From Actinomycetota bacterium (lineage in GTDB: Bacteria > Actinomycetota > Acidimicrobiia > IMCC26256 > PALSA-610): DNA of 6,691 bases. The notes below the pieces were generated by a model, which saw nothing but the letters and a program-made list of their open reading frames with translations, had not been told where the DNA came from and searched no databases. Positions within the stretch are counted from its first letter, which is position 1; each line of letters opens with the position of its first letter. The translations under genes and the position numbers were made by a program. The stretch lies in assembly GCA_005779345.1 (NCBI GenBank), contig SXJQ01000340.1, forward strand, positions 1-6,691. Reading direction: 5' to 3'. Of this stretch, positions 1 to 6,254 are shown piece by piece.

Positions 1-771
1 GACCACCCGGTACGGGTGCGCGAGCGGCCAACTCGGGAACGTGTTCGTGCTGAACCGGCTGTGCACCAGACCGATCGCGCTCTCGACGCGCTCGTCGCGG
101 AGGTCGGCGTAGAAGTCGCGGACCTGCGCGGTCGTGAGCATGCCCTTGTAGACGAATGTCCGCGCCGACAAGCTCGGGAAGTACACGCCGGCCTCGTGTT
201 CGATCCGCTTCCGCGCACAGAACACGTGGCGGTCGAGTTCGACTCCGGCGAGGGCGACGCCCTCCGGATCGGTCTTGGCGACGAACAACTGCCGGAACGT
301 CGGCATCACCTGCCGCGCGCCGAGGCCGGGAACGGTCATGTCGACCGGCGTGTCGCGCCAGCCGAGCAGGCTGATCCCTTCGTCGGCGAGGATCTTGGCG
401 ATGAAGTCGGCCTTGGTGTCGGCGTCGCCCGCGTCGCCGGGGAGGAACGCGATTCCGGCGGCGTACTGCCCGGCCGGCGGCAAGTCGAAGCCGACCACGG
501 CCCGGAAGAAGCGGTCGGGAACCTGGATCAGGATGCCCGCGCCGTCGCCGGTGTCGGGTTCGGCGTTGGTGGCGCCGCGGTGCTCGAGGTTGCACAGGCA
601 TTGCAGCGCCGTCGTCACCAGCGAGTGGCTCTTGCGACCCTGCATGTCGACGAGAAACCCGACGCCACAGGCATCGTGCTCGAAGCGCGGGTCGTAGAGC
701 CCCTGGGCTTCGGGGAGGTCGCGCAGGTACTCGGGTCGAGCGCGCTCGGCCTTGTCGGCCAGGTCGGCCAT
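1..771 (-). CDS. gltB: Glutamate synthase large subunit, N-terminal part (partial)
   Basis: The reading frame is open from an ATG at 771 to the left edge, giving 257 residues of a protein that is usually about 1,500 long. Glutamate synthase (GOGAT) transfers the amide nitrogen of glutamine to 2-oxoglutarate. The visible part is the class II glutaminase domain. HDACGVGF puts the expected N-terminal nucleophile at Cys35, so residues 1-34 would be a propeptide removed on maturation, as known for GltB. HRGATNAEPDTGDGAG follows at about 68-83, and near the right end VYKGM and HSRFSTNTFPSWPLAHPYR are strongly family-typical. The start is backed by GAGGA (781-785) nine bases upstream. The FMN/synthase and C-terminal domains lie outside the window, as would any gltD. 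It is divergent from the Tat-exported protein gene. The family call is secure; only the full length is unknown. Confidence 0.96.
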   Translation of the reverse strand, partial: MADLADKAERARPEYLRDLPEAQGLYDPRFEHDACGVGFLVDMQGRKSHSLVTTALQCLCNLEHRGATNAEPDTGDGAGILIQVPDRFFRAVVGFDLPPAGQYAAGIAFLPGDAGDADTKADFIAKILADEGISLLGWRDTPVDMTVPGLGARQVMPTFRQLFVAKTDPEGVALAGVELDRHVFCARKRIEHEAGVYFPSLSARTFVYKGMLTTAQVRDFYADLRDERVESAIGLVHSRFSTNTFPSWPLAHPYRVV

Positions 772-938
772 CGGTGGATGTCCTCGTTCGGTGGGGTTCG
801 GCTCAGGAAGCGAAGCAACTGGGCAGACCCGCACGCAGGACATCGTTGGCCTGTTGCGGTACGTGCCGAACCGTAGCAGAGTCACCCGGCGCCGCCCGGT
901 GCGAAGACCTCGCCCTGCACCTGCCCTTGGAGGCCTCG
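772..938. promoter_or_regulatory. Divergent intergenic region between gltB and the Tat protein gene
   Basis: These 167 bases separate two start codons facing away from each other, so both promoters should lie here. I see no convincing -35/-10 pair on either strand. The region holds an 8-bp perfect inverted repeat (GGTTCGGC 795-802 and GCCGAACC 865-872, 62 bases apart) and a GC-rich imperfect hairpin around 883-901. I could not recognise a GlnR-type site, which one might expect near a nitrogen gene in actinobacteria. Confidence 0.45.
929..933 (+). promoter_or_regulatory. Shine-Dalgarno site of the Tat protein gene
   Basis: GGAGG lies five bases before the ATG at 939. It fixes that ATG as the start instead of the longer open frame that reaches back to 774, because the twin-arginine signal peptide then sits at the N-terminus. 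Confidence 0.75.
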
Positions 939-1742
939 ATGGAAGCCCACACGAACCGCCGCCGTTTCCTCCGCCGCGGTGCCGTCGGCGCCGGCGGACT
1001 GCTCGCGGGGACCGCGCTGTTGCGTCCGGCGGCCGCCGGAGCGACGACCGGCGCCCTCCAATTCGGTACGAGCAACGACGCCGGCGGCGACTCGACCTCA
1101 CTGACATCGTCGACCGGCGCCTTCAGCCTGACGCTCGAGAACACGAGTGTTTCGGGGAGCGCGTTGTACGCGAAGACCGACAACGCGGGTAACGGCAGTT
1201 CCACCGTCTACGTCGAGCACACCGGCACCGGCACCGGTGTGTGGGTCGACTGTTTCGACGGCCGGGCCTTCCACGGTCGCGCCGGTGGCAGCATCGCCGC
1301 CGGCGAGATCGACCAACAGGGACCCGGCCCCGGCGTGGTGTTCTCGGTGTCGAACCTGATCAACACCGCGGCCGCGTGCACCGTCTCGACGGTCGGGCTC
1401 GGACGCGGGCTCACCGTGACGCTGACGAACCCCGCGTCGACCGAGATGGCGATCTACGCGCGCACGAGCGGGACCGGTCGCGCGCTCACGGCATACACGG
1501 CCAACGACGCGGCCACGGGTCCGGCTGCGAAGATCCAGAACGACGGGACGGGGCACGGCGTCGAGGCCGTCAGCCGGTTGGGGCGCGGCGGCCGGTTCAG
1601 CGGCAACGTCGCGCAGATCCAACTCGTCCCGGGGACCGCGTCGACCCACCCTGCGTCGGGAGCCGCCGGGGACCTCTACCTCGACAGGTACCGGCGACTC
1701 TGGCTCTGCAAGGGCTCGACGAACTGGGTGCAGCTCGGCTGA
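939..1742 (+). CDS. Tat-exported 25-residue-repeat protein (probable beta-solenoid)
   Basis: The product has 267 residues. Residues 6-12 (NRRRFLR) match the twin-arginine motif and are followed by a Gly/Ala/Leu-rich segment at about 14-33, with a likely cut near AAAGA (31-35). It should therefore be exported folded by the Tat system. From about 46 onward the chain shows a 25-residue period. Gly-rich turns of the form GxGxG/A followed by alternating hydrophobic residues start at 128, 153, 178 and 203, with weaker copies near 46 and 71 and a longer 32-residue copy at 96-127. Such spacing suits rungs of a parallel beta-helix; the fold is an inference. The C-terminal 24 residues (GDLYLDRYRRLWLCKGSTNWVQLG) resemble a short cap seen on similar exported or tail-fibre-like proteins. 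Cys at 105, 147 and 257 are the main cysteines. No catalytic motif is visible and the function is unknown. Confidence 0.85.
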   Translation: MEAHTNRRRFLRRGAVGAGGLLAGTALLRPAAAGATTGALQFGTSNDAGGDSTSLTSSTGAFSLTLENTSVSGSALYAKTDNAGNGSSTVYVEHTGTGTGVWVDCFDGRAFHGRAGGSIAAGEIDQQGPGPGVVFSVSNLINTAAACTVSTVGLGRGLTVTLTNPASTEMAIYARTSGTGRALTAYTANDAATGPAAKIQNDGTGHGVEAVSRLGRGGRFSGNVAQIQLVPGTASTHPASGAAGDLYLDRYRRLWLCKGSTNWVQLG

Positions 1743-1744
1743 GC

Positions 1745-1802
1745 GCTCCTTGCCCGGCAGTGCTCCTTGCCCGGCCGTGCTCCTTGCCGGCAGTGCTACT
1801 TG
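1745..1802. repeat. 17-bp tandem repeat, three copies plus a partial fourth
   Basis: Three head-to-tail copies occupy 1745-1761 (GCTCCTTGCCCGGCAGT), 1762-1778 (one A to C change) and 1779-1794 (one C missing). A fourth, eight-base copy at 1795-1802 (GCTACTTG) carries the stop codon of the minus-strand cyclase gene. The array starts two bases after the stop of the plus-strand gene, so it fills the whole convergent junction. Confidence 0.85.
1768..1792. terminator. Possible bidirectional terminator hairpin inside the repeat
   Basis: TGCC-C-GGC at 1768-1775 can pair with GCCGGCA at 1786-1792, giving seven base pairs with one bulged C and a ten-base loop. It sits between two converging genes, where a shared terminator is expected. 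There is no T-tract, and neighbouring repeat copies could form competing pairings, so the call is tentative. Confidence 0.35.
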
Positions 1803-2725
1803 ATCGCGGTGGGGGCGACGGGGGCACCGACCGCGCGGGTGAACGGGATCGGTGTGGCGACGAGCAAGAAGTCGTATTGGCCGTCGCGCTGCGAATCGGC
1901 GGCGAGTTCGTCGAGTGCCCAGATCTGCCCTTGGGGCATCCCGAGATCGCGCAGGTTGATCGCGTGCACCGGGAACGCGTAGCTGCCGTCGTCCTTCGGC
2001 CAGGGCTCGAACGTGAGGCAGTCGGTGGCGCACCCCGCGACGTCGTGATCGCGCAACCACTCGATGGCACCGGGCCCGATACCGGGGCTCGGATCGGCGA
2101 ACCGGTACGGATCCTCGGCGCCGAGGTAGGCCATCTGTCCGGTGCGCACGCAGATCACGTCGCCGCTCGCCACCTCGACGCGGGCGAGCGTCGCCGCGGC
2201 GTCGAGGTCGGCACCGGTGATCGCGTGGTTGTCGTCGAACCGGTCGACGCCGAGCGCGCGGGCGACATCGAGCAACACGCCGCGCGTGGCGACCGGCCCG
2301 TACCGGTCGATGCCCAACTCGTGTGCCCCGTCGTCGTCGGTCGAGCTCATCGGAACGCCGTTGTAGAGCAGCCCGTCGTAGCCGCAATGACCGAGCGCGT
2401 CCCACTGGGTCGCGGCCTGGAGCCCCATCGACACCGCGTCGTCGCTGAAAGCGCTGTCGCCGGGGTCGCCGGTGTAGCTGAGGTTGACGCTCAACATCGT
2501 GCGTTGCGGATTGATCCGCCCCGGGCTACTGCGATCGGTCTGCGGCCCGTGCTCGTCGAACGGGATCGCGAGCGAGAACACCTTGCCCTGGCGGGCCGCC
2601 GCGAGCCCGCGCAGCACGGCCGCGGTGTCGATCAGGTTGAAGGTGCCGCGCCGATCGTCGGGGCCCCAACGGCCCCAGTTCGAGACCTTGCGCGCGATCG
2701 CCTGCAACTCGGGAGACAGTGCCAT
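1796..2725 (-). CDS. Cyclase family protein (kynurenine formamidase-like hydrolase)
   Basis: The product has 309 residues with no signal peptide, so it is probably cytoplasmic. The family (Pfam Cyclase) contains metal-dependent amide and ester hydrolases such as N-formylkynurenine formamidase. Family landmarks are NWGRWGPDDRRGTFNLI at 16-32, TQWDALGHCGYDGLLYNG at 106-123 (metal region), TRGVLLDVAR at 147-156, SGDVICVRTG at 187-196, INLRDLGMPQGQIWAL at 256-271 and a C-terminal FLLVATP...GAPVAPTAIK. In the metal region His113 is followed by GYDG where KynB-type enzymes have HxGTHxD, so the second His position holds Asp117. This looks like the actinobacterial TQWDALxH...YDG branch, whose substrates are mostly unknown. 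No clear ribosome site precedes the ATG, and no in-frame start codon lies just upstream. It follows the ParA gene after 34 bases and may be co-transcribed with it. No other kynurenine-pathway genes are nearby. Confidence 0.9.
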   Translation of the reverse strand: MALSPELQAIARKVSNWGRWGPDDRRGTFNLIDTAAVLRGLAAARQGKVFSLAIPFDEHGPQTDRSSPGRINPQRTMLSVNLSYTGDPGDSAFSDDAVSMGLQAATQWDALGHCGYDGLLYNGVPMSSTDDDGAHELGIDRYGPVATRGVLLDVARALGVDRFDDNHAITGADLDAAATLARVEVASGDVICVRTGQMAYLGAEDPYRFADPSPGIGPGAIEWLRDHDVAGCATDCLTFEPWPKDDGSYAFPVHAINLRDLGMPQGQIWALDELAADSQRDGQYDFLLVATPIPFTRAVGAPVAPTAIK

Positions 2726-2759
2726 GGGGCCCGAGGCTACGCGTGACCGTTCGGAGTCG

Positions 2760-3557
2760 TCAGCTCGCGGCCTGGGGACGCAGCGTGTCGAATGCCTCGG
2801 CGCGCTGACGTCCCGCGGTGTCGCGCCCGCCGGCCGTGCCGCTCGCGAGTCGCACGGCGAGCTCCGACCAGATCGCCTCGTAGGCGCGCGTCGCGGGATG
2901 ACTCGGAGCGAACCGCGCGATCGGCGATCGCACCACCGCCATCTTCTCGACGTCGGCCGAATACGGAACCGGTGCCGAGAGGGTCTCGCTGCGGTTGAGT
3001 TGCAGGTGTTCGACGATCGAGCGGTGCACCTTGCGGCGCCGGTCGACCAGCGTGAAGAACGGGAACATCGGCGGCGGCGGGCCCTCGCACTCCGCGACGA
3101 GGTCGGCGAGCGCATCGAGGGTGCGCAACGACAGCGGATTCGGGATCACGGGCACGAGGAGTGCGTCGGCGACCGCGATGATTCCCTGGGTGAGCTCCGA
3201 GGTGCCGGGCGGGCAGTCGAGCACGACCTCGTCGTACCAGTCCTCGACCGCGTCGAGCGTGGTGCGCAACCAGAAGGGGTCCGGGAGCGAGGCGTCGAGT
3301 CCGTCGCCCGACACGGCCCATCCCGGAGGTGCTGCGAGCACGTCGAGGTGGGCGACGTCGGTGGTGTGCGCGCGTCCGTCGGCCGGGCTCTCGACCTCGG
3401 CGCCGCCGACGCGGAACAGGTACGACGCCGCACCCTGCGGGTCGAGATCGAGCAACAGCGTGCGCGCACCCGACCTCGCCGCGAGGTACGCGAGGTTGAC
3501 CGCGGACGTCGTCTTGCCGACTCCACCTTTGACACTGATGACCGCGACGACCCGCAT
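2760..3557 (-). CDS. ParA/MinD-type P-loop ATPase (orphan)
   Basis: The product has 265 residues from the ATG at 3557. Residues 7-17 (ISVKGGVGKTT) form the deviant Walker A motif with signature Lys10 and P-loop Lys15. LLLDLDPQG (34-42) is the switch I/Walker A' region and VVLDCPPG (111-118) is Walker B with Asp114. Proteins of this family dimerise on ATP and bind DNA or membrane to position cargo such as plasmids, chromosome origins or protein complexes. No ParB gene or parS-like array is visible, so the cargo is unknown. An alternative ATG at 3578 adds seven residues (MTAPKGR). I prefer 3557 because the P-loop then begins at the usual distance and GAAAGG lies just upstream, though that spacing is short. 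The C-terminal 40 residues or so (Ala/Arg/Gly-rich) match nothing I recognise. It lies downstream of a hairpin terminator candidate and upstream of the cyclase gene. Confidence 0.92.
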   Translation of the reverse strand: MRVVAVISVKGGVGKTTSAVNLAYLAARSGARTLLLDLDPQGAASYLFRVGGAEVESPADGRAHTTDVAHLDVLAAPPGWAVSGDGLDASLPDPFWLRTTLDAVEDWYDEVVLDCPPGTSELTQGIIAVADALLVPVIPNPLSLRTLDALADLVAECEGPPPPMFPFFTLVDRRRKVHRSIVEHLQLNRSETLSAPVPYSADVEKMAVVRSPIARFAPSHPATRAYEAIWSELAVRLASGTAGGRDTAGRQRAEAFDTLRPQAAS

Positions 3558-3626
3558 GCGCCCTTTCGGAGCCGTCATACCTACGGCCACCGACCTTTCC
3601 GGTGCGGCATCGTACGGGCCCGCGCC

Positions 3627-3650
3627 CGACGCCCGCACTTCGGAGCGTCG
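3627..3650 (-). terminator. Probable terminator hairpin after the amidase gene
   Basis: CGACGCCCG (3627-3635) pairs with CGG-A-GCGTCG (3641-3650), giving nine GC-rich base pairs with one bulged A and a five-base loop (CACTT). It begins four bases beyond the amidase stop codon. No T-tract follows on the minus strand, as is common for terminators in high-GC actinobacteria. It would separate the lipoprotein-amidase unit from the ParA gene. Confidence 0.55.
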
Positions 3651-3654
3651 TGTT

Positions 3655-5127
3655 TCACAGACCGGGCGGTACGCGATCCGTCCATTCGAGCGCGGCCTCG
3701 AGCTGTGCACCGACCGCGAACAGGAGTTCCTCGCGCCCGGTCGCGGCGACGAGTTGCACGCCGATCGGCAACCCGGAATCCGTCCAGTGCACCGGCAGCG
3801 AGATCGCCGGCTGACCGGTGAGGTTGAACGGGATCGTGAACGCGACCGCGTCGCCCGCGAGCGGGTCGTTCGCGCCGAGCAGCTGCGGAGGGTTCGGCGC
3901 GGTCGCTGTCAGCAACAGGTCGTAGCGCTCATCCGCCACGCGTGCGTCGTCGAACGCGTCGTCGAACACGTCACGGTCGCGATGCACGAAGCGCGCTGCG
4001 ACATCGCGAGACCACTCCTGCACCGCCTCGACTCCGGCCTGCCACTCCAGCGCGCTCACGCGGCGGCCGAGCTCGACCATCGCGGCGTTGTTCGGTTCGA
4101 GCTCGTCGAGTTGGATCTCGCGACCGATGCGCCGCGACCAGCGCTCGACGTCGCGAGCGATGAACGCCGGGAACAGCACGGCCAGCCCGAACCCGACCCG
4201 TTCGTCGTCGAGCCACGAGACGTCGACGGACTCGACGCGGTGCCCGAGGCGTTCGAGCTCGGCCGCCGTGCGCTCGATCGCGGCCGAGACATCGGGATGC
4301 ACCCGCCGATCGGCGACCCCGACGCGCAGCGGCGGCGACCCGTCGACGAGGGCGGCGGCGAGTGAGGCGACGAACGGACGCTCCGGTGTCGGCGCCGTGT
4401 AGGGATCGCCCGGCGAAGCACCGTGGACGGCATCGAGGATCCCGGCCGCGTCACGCACCGACCGCACGAGCACGAACTCGTGGGTCGTCATCGCCCAGTA
4501 CTCGCCGAACGACGGCGCCAGGCTGGTCCGCGCGCGCGTCGGCTTCAGCCCGACGAGACCGCACATCGACGCCGGGAACCTGATCGATCCACCCATGTCG
4601 TTGCCGTGCGCCACCGCGACCATCCGGGCCGCGACCGCCGCGGCCGATCCCCCGCTGCTGCCCCCGGTGCTCCGCTCGAGGTCCCACGGGTTGCGCGTCG
4701 GCCCGTACGCGAGCGGCTCGGTCGTGACCGTCGACGCCAGTTCGGGCAGGTTCGTCTTCCCCACGATCACGAAGCCAGCGCGCCGGAACCGGCGCGCGAG
4801 GTCGGCGTCGTCGGGTTCGGTCCAGCCGAGGTCGCGCAAGACGCGCATCCCACAGTGGAACGGGTCGCCGGCGGTGTGACACACGCCGTCCTTGACGAGC
4901 ATCGGGACACCGCGAAACGGAGCGTCGACGCCGCGAGCATCGGGGACGCCTGCTGCGGCAGCGGCACGCGCCTTGTCGTCGAGGCGGTGGATCACCGCGT
5001 TGAGCGCGGGGTTGTCGCGTTCGATGCGTTCGAGCGCGAGATCGACCAGCTCGCGCGGCGAGATCGCGCCCCGCCGGACGAGGTCGGCCTGCGCGGTCGC
5101 GTCGAGGTCCATCGGTTCGATACTCAC
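3655..5127 (-). CDS. Amidase signature family hydrolase
   Basis: The product has 490 residues from a GTG at 5127, a normal length for the family. These enzymes cleave C-N amide bonds with a Ser-cisSer-Lys triad. Lys79 lies in GVPMLVKDGV, cis-Ser157 in STGGSSGGSAAAVAA (153-167) and nucleophile Ser181 in GNDMGGSIRFPAS (175-187), all intact and with the family's 24-residue spacing between the serines. CGLVGLKPT at 189-197 completes the signature. The C-terminal part contains the conserved PFNLTGQPAISLP stretch. No signal peptide is seen, so it is probably cytoplasmic. No gatB or gatC lies nearby, so a tRNA transamidase role is unlikely; the substrate cannot be told. The GTG overlaps the lipoprotein stop as GTGA and has GGAGG (5138-5142) ten bases upstream. 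A later in-frame ATG at 5112 lacks a suitably placed ribosome site. Confidence 0.94.
   Translation of the reverse strand: MSIEPMDLDATAQADLVRRGAISPRELVDLALERIERDNPALNAVIHRLDDKARAAAAAGVPDARGVDAPFRGVPMLVKDGVCHTAGDPFHCGMRVLRDLGWTEPDDADLARRFRRAGFVIVGKTNLPELASTVTTEPLAYGPTRNPWDLERSTGGSSGGSAAAVAARMVAVAHGNDMGGSIRFPASMCGLVGLKPTRARTSLAPSFGEYWAMTTHEFVLVRSVRDAAGILDAVHGASPGDPYTAPTPERPFVASLAAALVDGSPPLRVGVADRRVHPDVSAAIERTAAELERLGHRVESVDVSWLDDERVGFGLAVLFPAFIARDVERWSRRIGREIQLDELEPNNAAMVELGRRVSALEWQAGVEAVQEWSRDVAARFVHRDRDVFDDAFDDARVADERYDLLLTATAPNPPQLLGANDPLAGDAVAFTIPFNLTGQPAISLPVHWTDSGLPIGVQLVAATGREELLFAVGAQLEAALEWTDRVPPGL
5124..5127 (-). other. GTGA stop/start overlap coupling lipoprotein and amidase
   Basis: The lipoprotein TGA (5126-5124) and the amidase GTG (5127-5125) share bases on the minus strand. 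This four-base overlap is the usual arrangement for translational coupling, with the amidase ribosome site GGAGG at 5138-5142 inside the end of the lipoprotein gene. Confidence 0.8.
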
Positions 5128-6098
5128 GGGATCGCGACCTCCCACACCGGCGCGCCGGGATCCTCGCCGATCGTGATGTAGCCGCTGCCGTCGGCGAGGA
5201 AGGCGATCGCTTCGCCCTGACGTTCGCGGGGCGCGACGGCCGCGCAGGGTTCGCCGGCGAAGGCGGCGCCGAGATCGTCGCCGTCGCGACTGAACACGAA
5301 CACGTCGGTGTAGGTCCGCAGCGCGATGGCGCTGCCGTCGGGCGACACGTCGCCGCCGGTGACGAGCCGGGCCGGGCCGAGGTCGAGTTCGCCGATCCGC
5401 TCGAACACGCCGGGATCGGTGCTTCCCGCTGCCGGCGCGGCGCCGACGCGAAAGACCTGGGGCGCGTCGACGAACTCCTTGGTGACCACGTACATCACCC
5501 CGCTGCGCGGGTCGGCCAACAGGGTCTCGGCCTCGTGCGGCCCGTCGTCGTAGCGGTACGCGACCGTCGACGCGTCGTCGACGGCGACCGGTGCCGCGGG
5601 GTCGACCGGGATCGTCGGTTCGGGGACGAACACGAGGTCGACGGTCGGTCGTGCGCCGTTGAAGTCGCCGAAGTCGGCCACGACGATCGTGTCGCGAGCG
5701 CCGTCGTTGCCCGCGACGATCGCGATGTCCTCCCAATCCTCGGCGGCGACTCCCGAGATCGTGAACTCACCGAGGCGACGACCTTGGCGATCGATCGCGA
5801 AGATCCTCGCCGAGTCGCCGCTGTCGTTGTGGACCCAGAGCACGCCGGGTTGTGAGCGGCTCGCGACCACGCCCGATACCTCGACGAGCGCCGGGTCGTC
5901 GAGCGTGCCGACCTGCACCGGCGCATCGAGTTCGCCGCTGCAGATGCGTTGCGCCGACGAGATCGTGGTCGTCGTGGGCTCGGCCGTCGCGTCGGTCCGG
6001 CGTGGCGCCGTGTCGTCGCTCCCACCCGAACACGCGGTCAACCCGCCCGAACCGGCAATGATCATGGGCAGGACAACGATGCCGACGGCCGGGCGCAT
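5124..6098 (-). CDS. Lipoprotein with predicted beta-propeller-like domain
   Basis: The product has 324 residues. A hydrophobic signal segment (about 4-20) leads to the lipobox LTAC with Cys23, so it should be lipid-anchored outside the cytoplasmic membrane. A Thr/Asp/Ala-rich linker (about 24-50) follows. The remaining domain carries motifs I associate with a widespread actinobacterial family of uncharacterised secreted proteins: VSGVVASRSQPGVLWVHND (74-92) continuing SGDSARIFAIDR, AEDWEDIAIV (119-128), VVADFGDFNGARP (139-151), FVPEP, YRYDDGPHEAETLLADPRSG (181-200) and a late GGDVSPDGS...LRTY. The repeated strand-turn pattern suggests a WD40- or PQQ-like propeller, but that is an inference. 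Cys53 and Cys285 could form a disulfide joining the first and last blades. The ATG at 6098 is chosen because it places the signal peptide first; its ribosome site (GAGAG) is weak and rather distant. No catalytic residues are evident. The gene is translationally coupled to the amidase. Confidence 0.86.
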   Translation of the reverse strand: MRPAVGIVVLPMIIAGSGGLTACSGGSDDTAPRRTDATAEPTTTTISSAQRICSGELDAPVQVGTLDDPALVEVSGVVASRSQPGVLWVHNDSGDSARIFAIDRQGRRLGEFTISGVAAEDWEDIAIVAGNDGARDTIVVADFGDFNGARPTVDLVFVPEPTIPVDPAAPVAVDDASTVAYRYDDGPHEAETLLADPRSGVMYVVTKEFVDAPQVFRVGAAPAAGSTDPGVFERIGELDLGPARLVTGGDVSPDGSAIALRTYTDVFVFSRDGDDLGAAFAGEPCAAVAPRERQGEAIAFLADGSGYITIGEDPGAPVWEVAIP

Positions 6099-6172
6099 GA
6101 GGCGACACTCTCGCAGATGGGTCCTTGGTCCTGCGAAAAAACCCACAAAATCGGGCTGGAAATCCACGGTTC

Positions 6173-6188
6173 GCGCCCGCGCGGGTGC
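6173..6188. repeat. 16-bp near-perfect palindrome, candidate operator
   Basis: GCGCCCGCGCGGGTGC has a perfect ten-base core (CCCGCGCGGG) and matches on both outer sides except for one G/T pair. It directly precedes or overlaps a possible HU -10 element (TGCAATCAT). In DNA this GC-rich, short palindromes are not rare, so a regulatory role is only possible. Confidence 0.3.
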
Positions 6189-6243
6189 AATCATCTCCTC
6201 CGCCGGAAGTCGCCGATCGACATTCGGCCTGTGAATCCAGCCT

Positions 6244-6248
6244 GGAGG
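6244..6248 (+). promoter_or_regulatory. Shine-Dalgarno site of the HU gene
   Basis: GGAGG, followed by AG, lies six bases before the GTG at 6255 and decides the start. Another in-frame GTG at 6231 lies upstream of this site and would add eight residues foreign to HU (VNPAWRRT). Confidence 0.8.
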
Positions 6249-6254
6249 AGAACC

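Larger units (their letters stand above)
6099..6254. promoter_or_regulatory. Divergent intergenic region between lipoprotein and HU genes
   Basis: These 156 bases should hold promoters for both directions. 6135-6165 is the most A-rich patch I noticed in the window (A6 and A4 runs), as expected for an unwinding or UP-like element upstream of a highly expressed gene such as HU. Possible plus-strand elements are TTGGTC (6125-6130) with CAAAAT (6146-6151), and TGCAATCAT (6186-6194) as an extended -10. None is close to consensus. Confidence 0.4.

Noticed and set aside
16..876. Long open frame on the plus strand over the gltB region
   Set aside because: It is the antisense shadow of gltB: the minus strand encodes an unmistakable GOGAT glutaminase domain, while this frame is rich in Arg/Val/Gly with no domain.
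774..938. N-terminal extension of the Tat protein by 55 residues
   Set aside because: It would bury the twin-arginine signal peptide inside the protein and ignores the GGAGG five bases before the ATG at 939.
1745..1802. CRISPR-like array
   Set aside because: The 17-bp copies are directly adjacent with no spacers, and there are no cas genes.
1241..2746. 501-residue plus-strand open frame spanning the Tat gene end and the cyclase gene
   Set aside because: It covers two well-supported genes in the wrong frame or strand and has Arg/Val/Gly shadow composition.
3558..3710. N-terminal extension of ParA to an ATG at 3710
   Set aside because: It would overlap the amidase 3' end and run through the terminator hairpin; the extension has no family similarity.
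1796..5127. Kynurenine or other amide-degradation operon formed by cyclase, ParA and amidase
   Set aside because: A ParA gene and a hairpin terminator lie between the two hydrolases, and no other pathway gene is present; shared direction alone is not enough.
2484..5181. Plus-strand open frames of 250-460 residues across the ParA, amidase and cyclase genes
   Set aside because: All are antisense to genes with intact catalytic motifs and show no recognisable domain.
5128..5736. Extension of the amidase frame upstream to give 693 residues
   Set aside because: The added part is an Arg-rich out-of-frame reading of the lipoprotein gene; the family length and the GTGA junction support the start at 5127.
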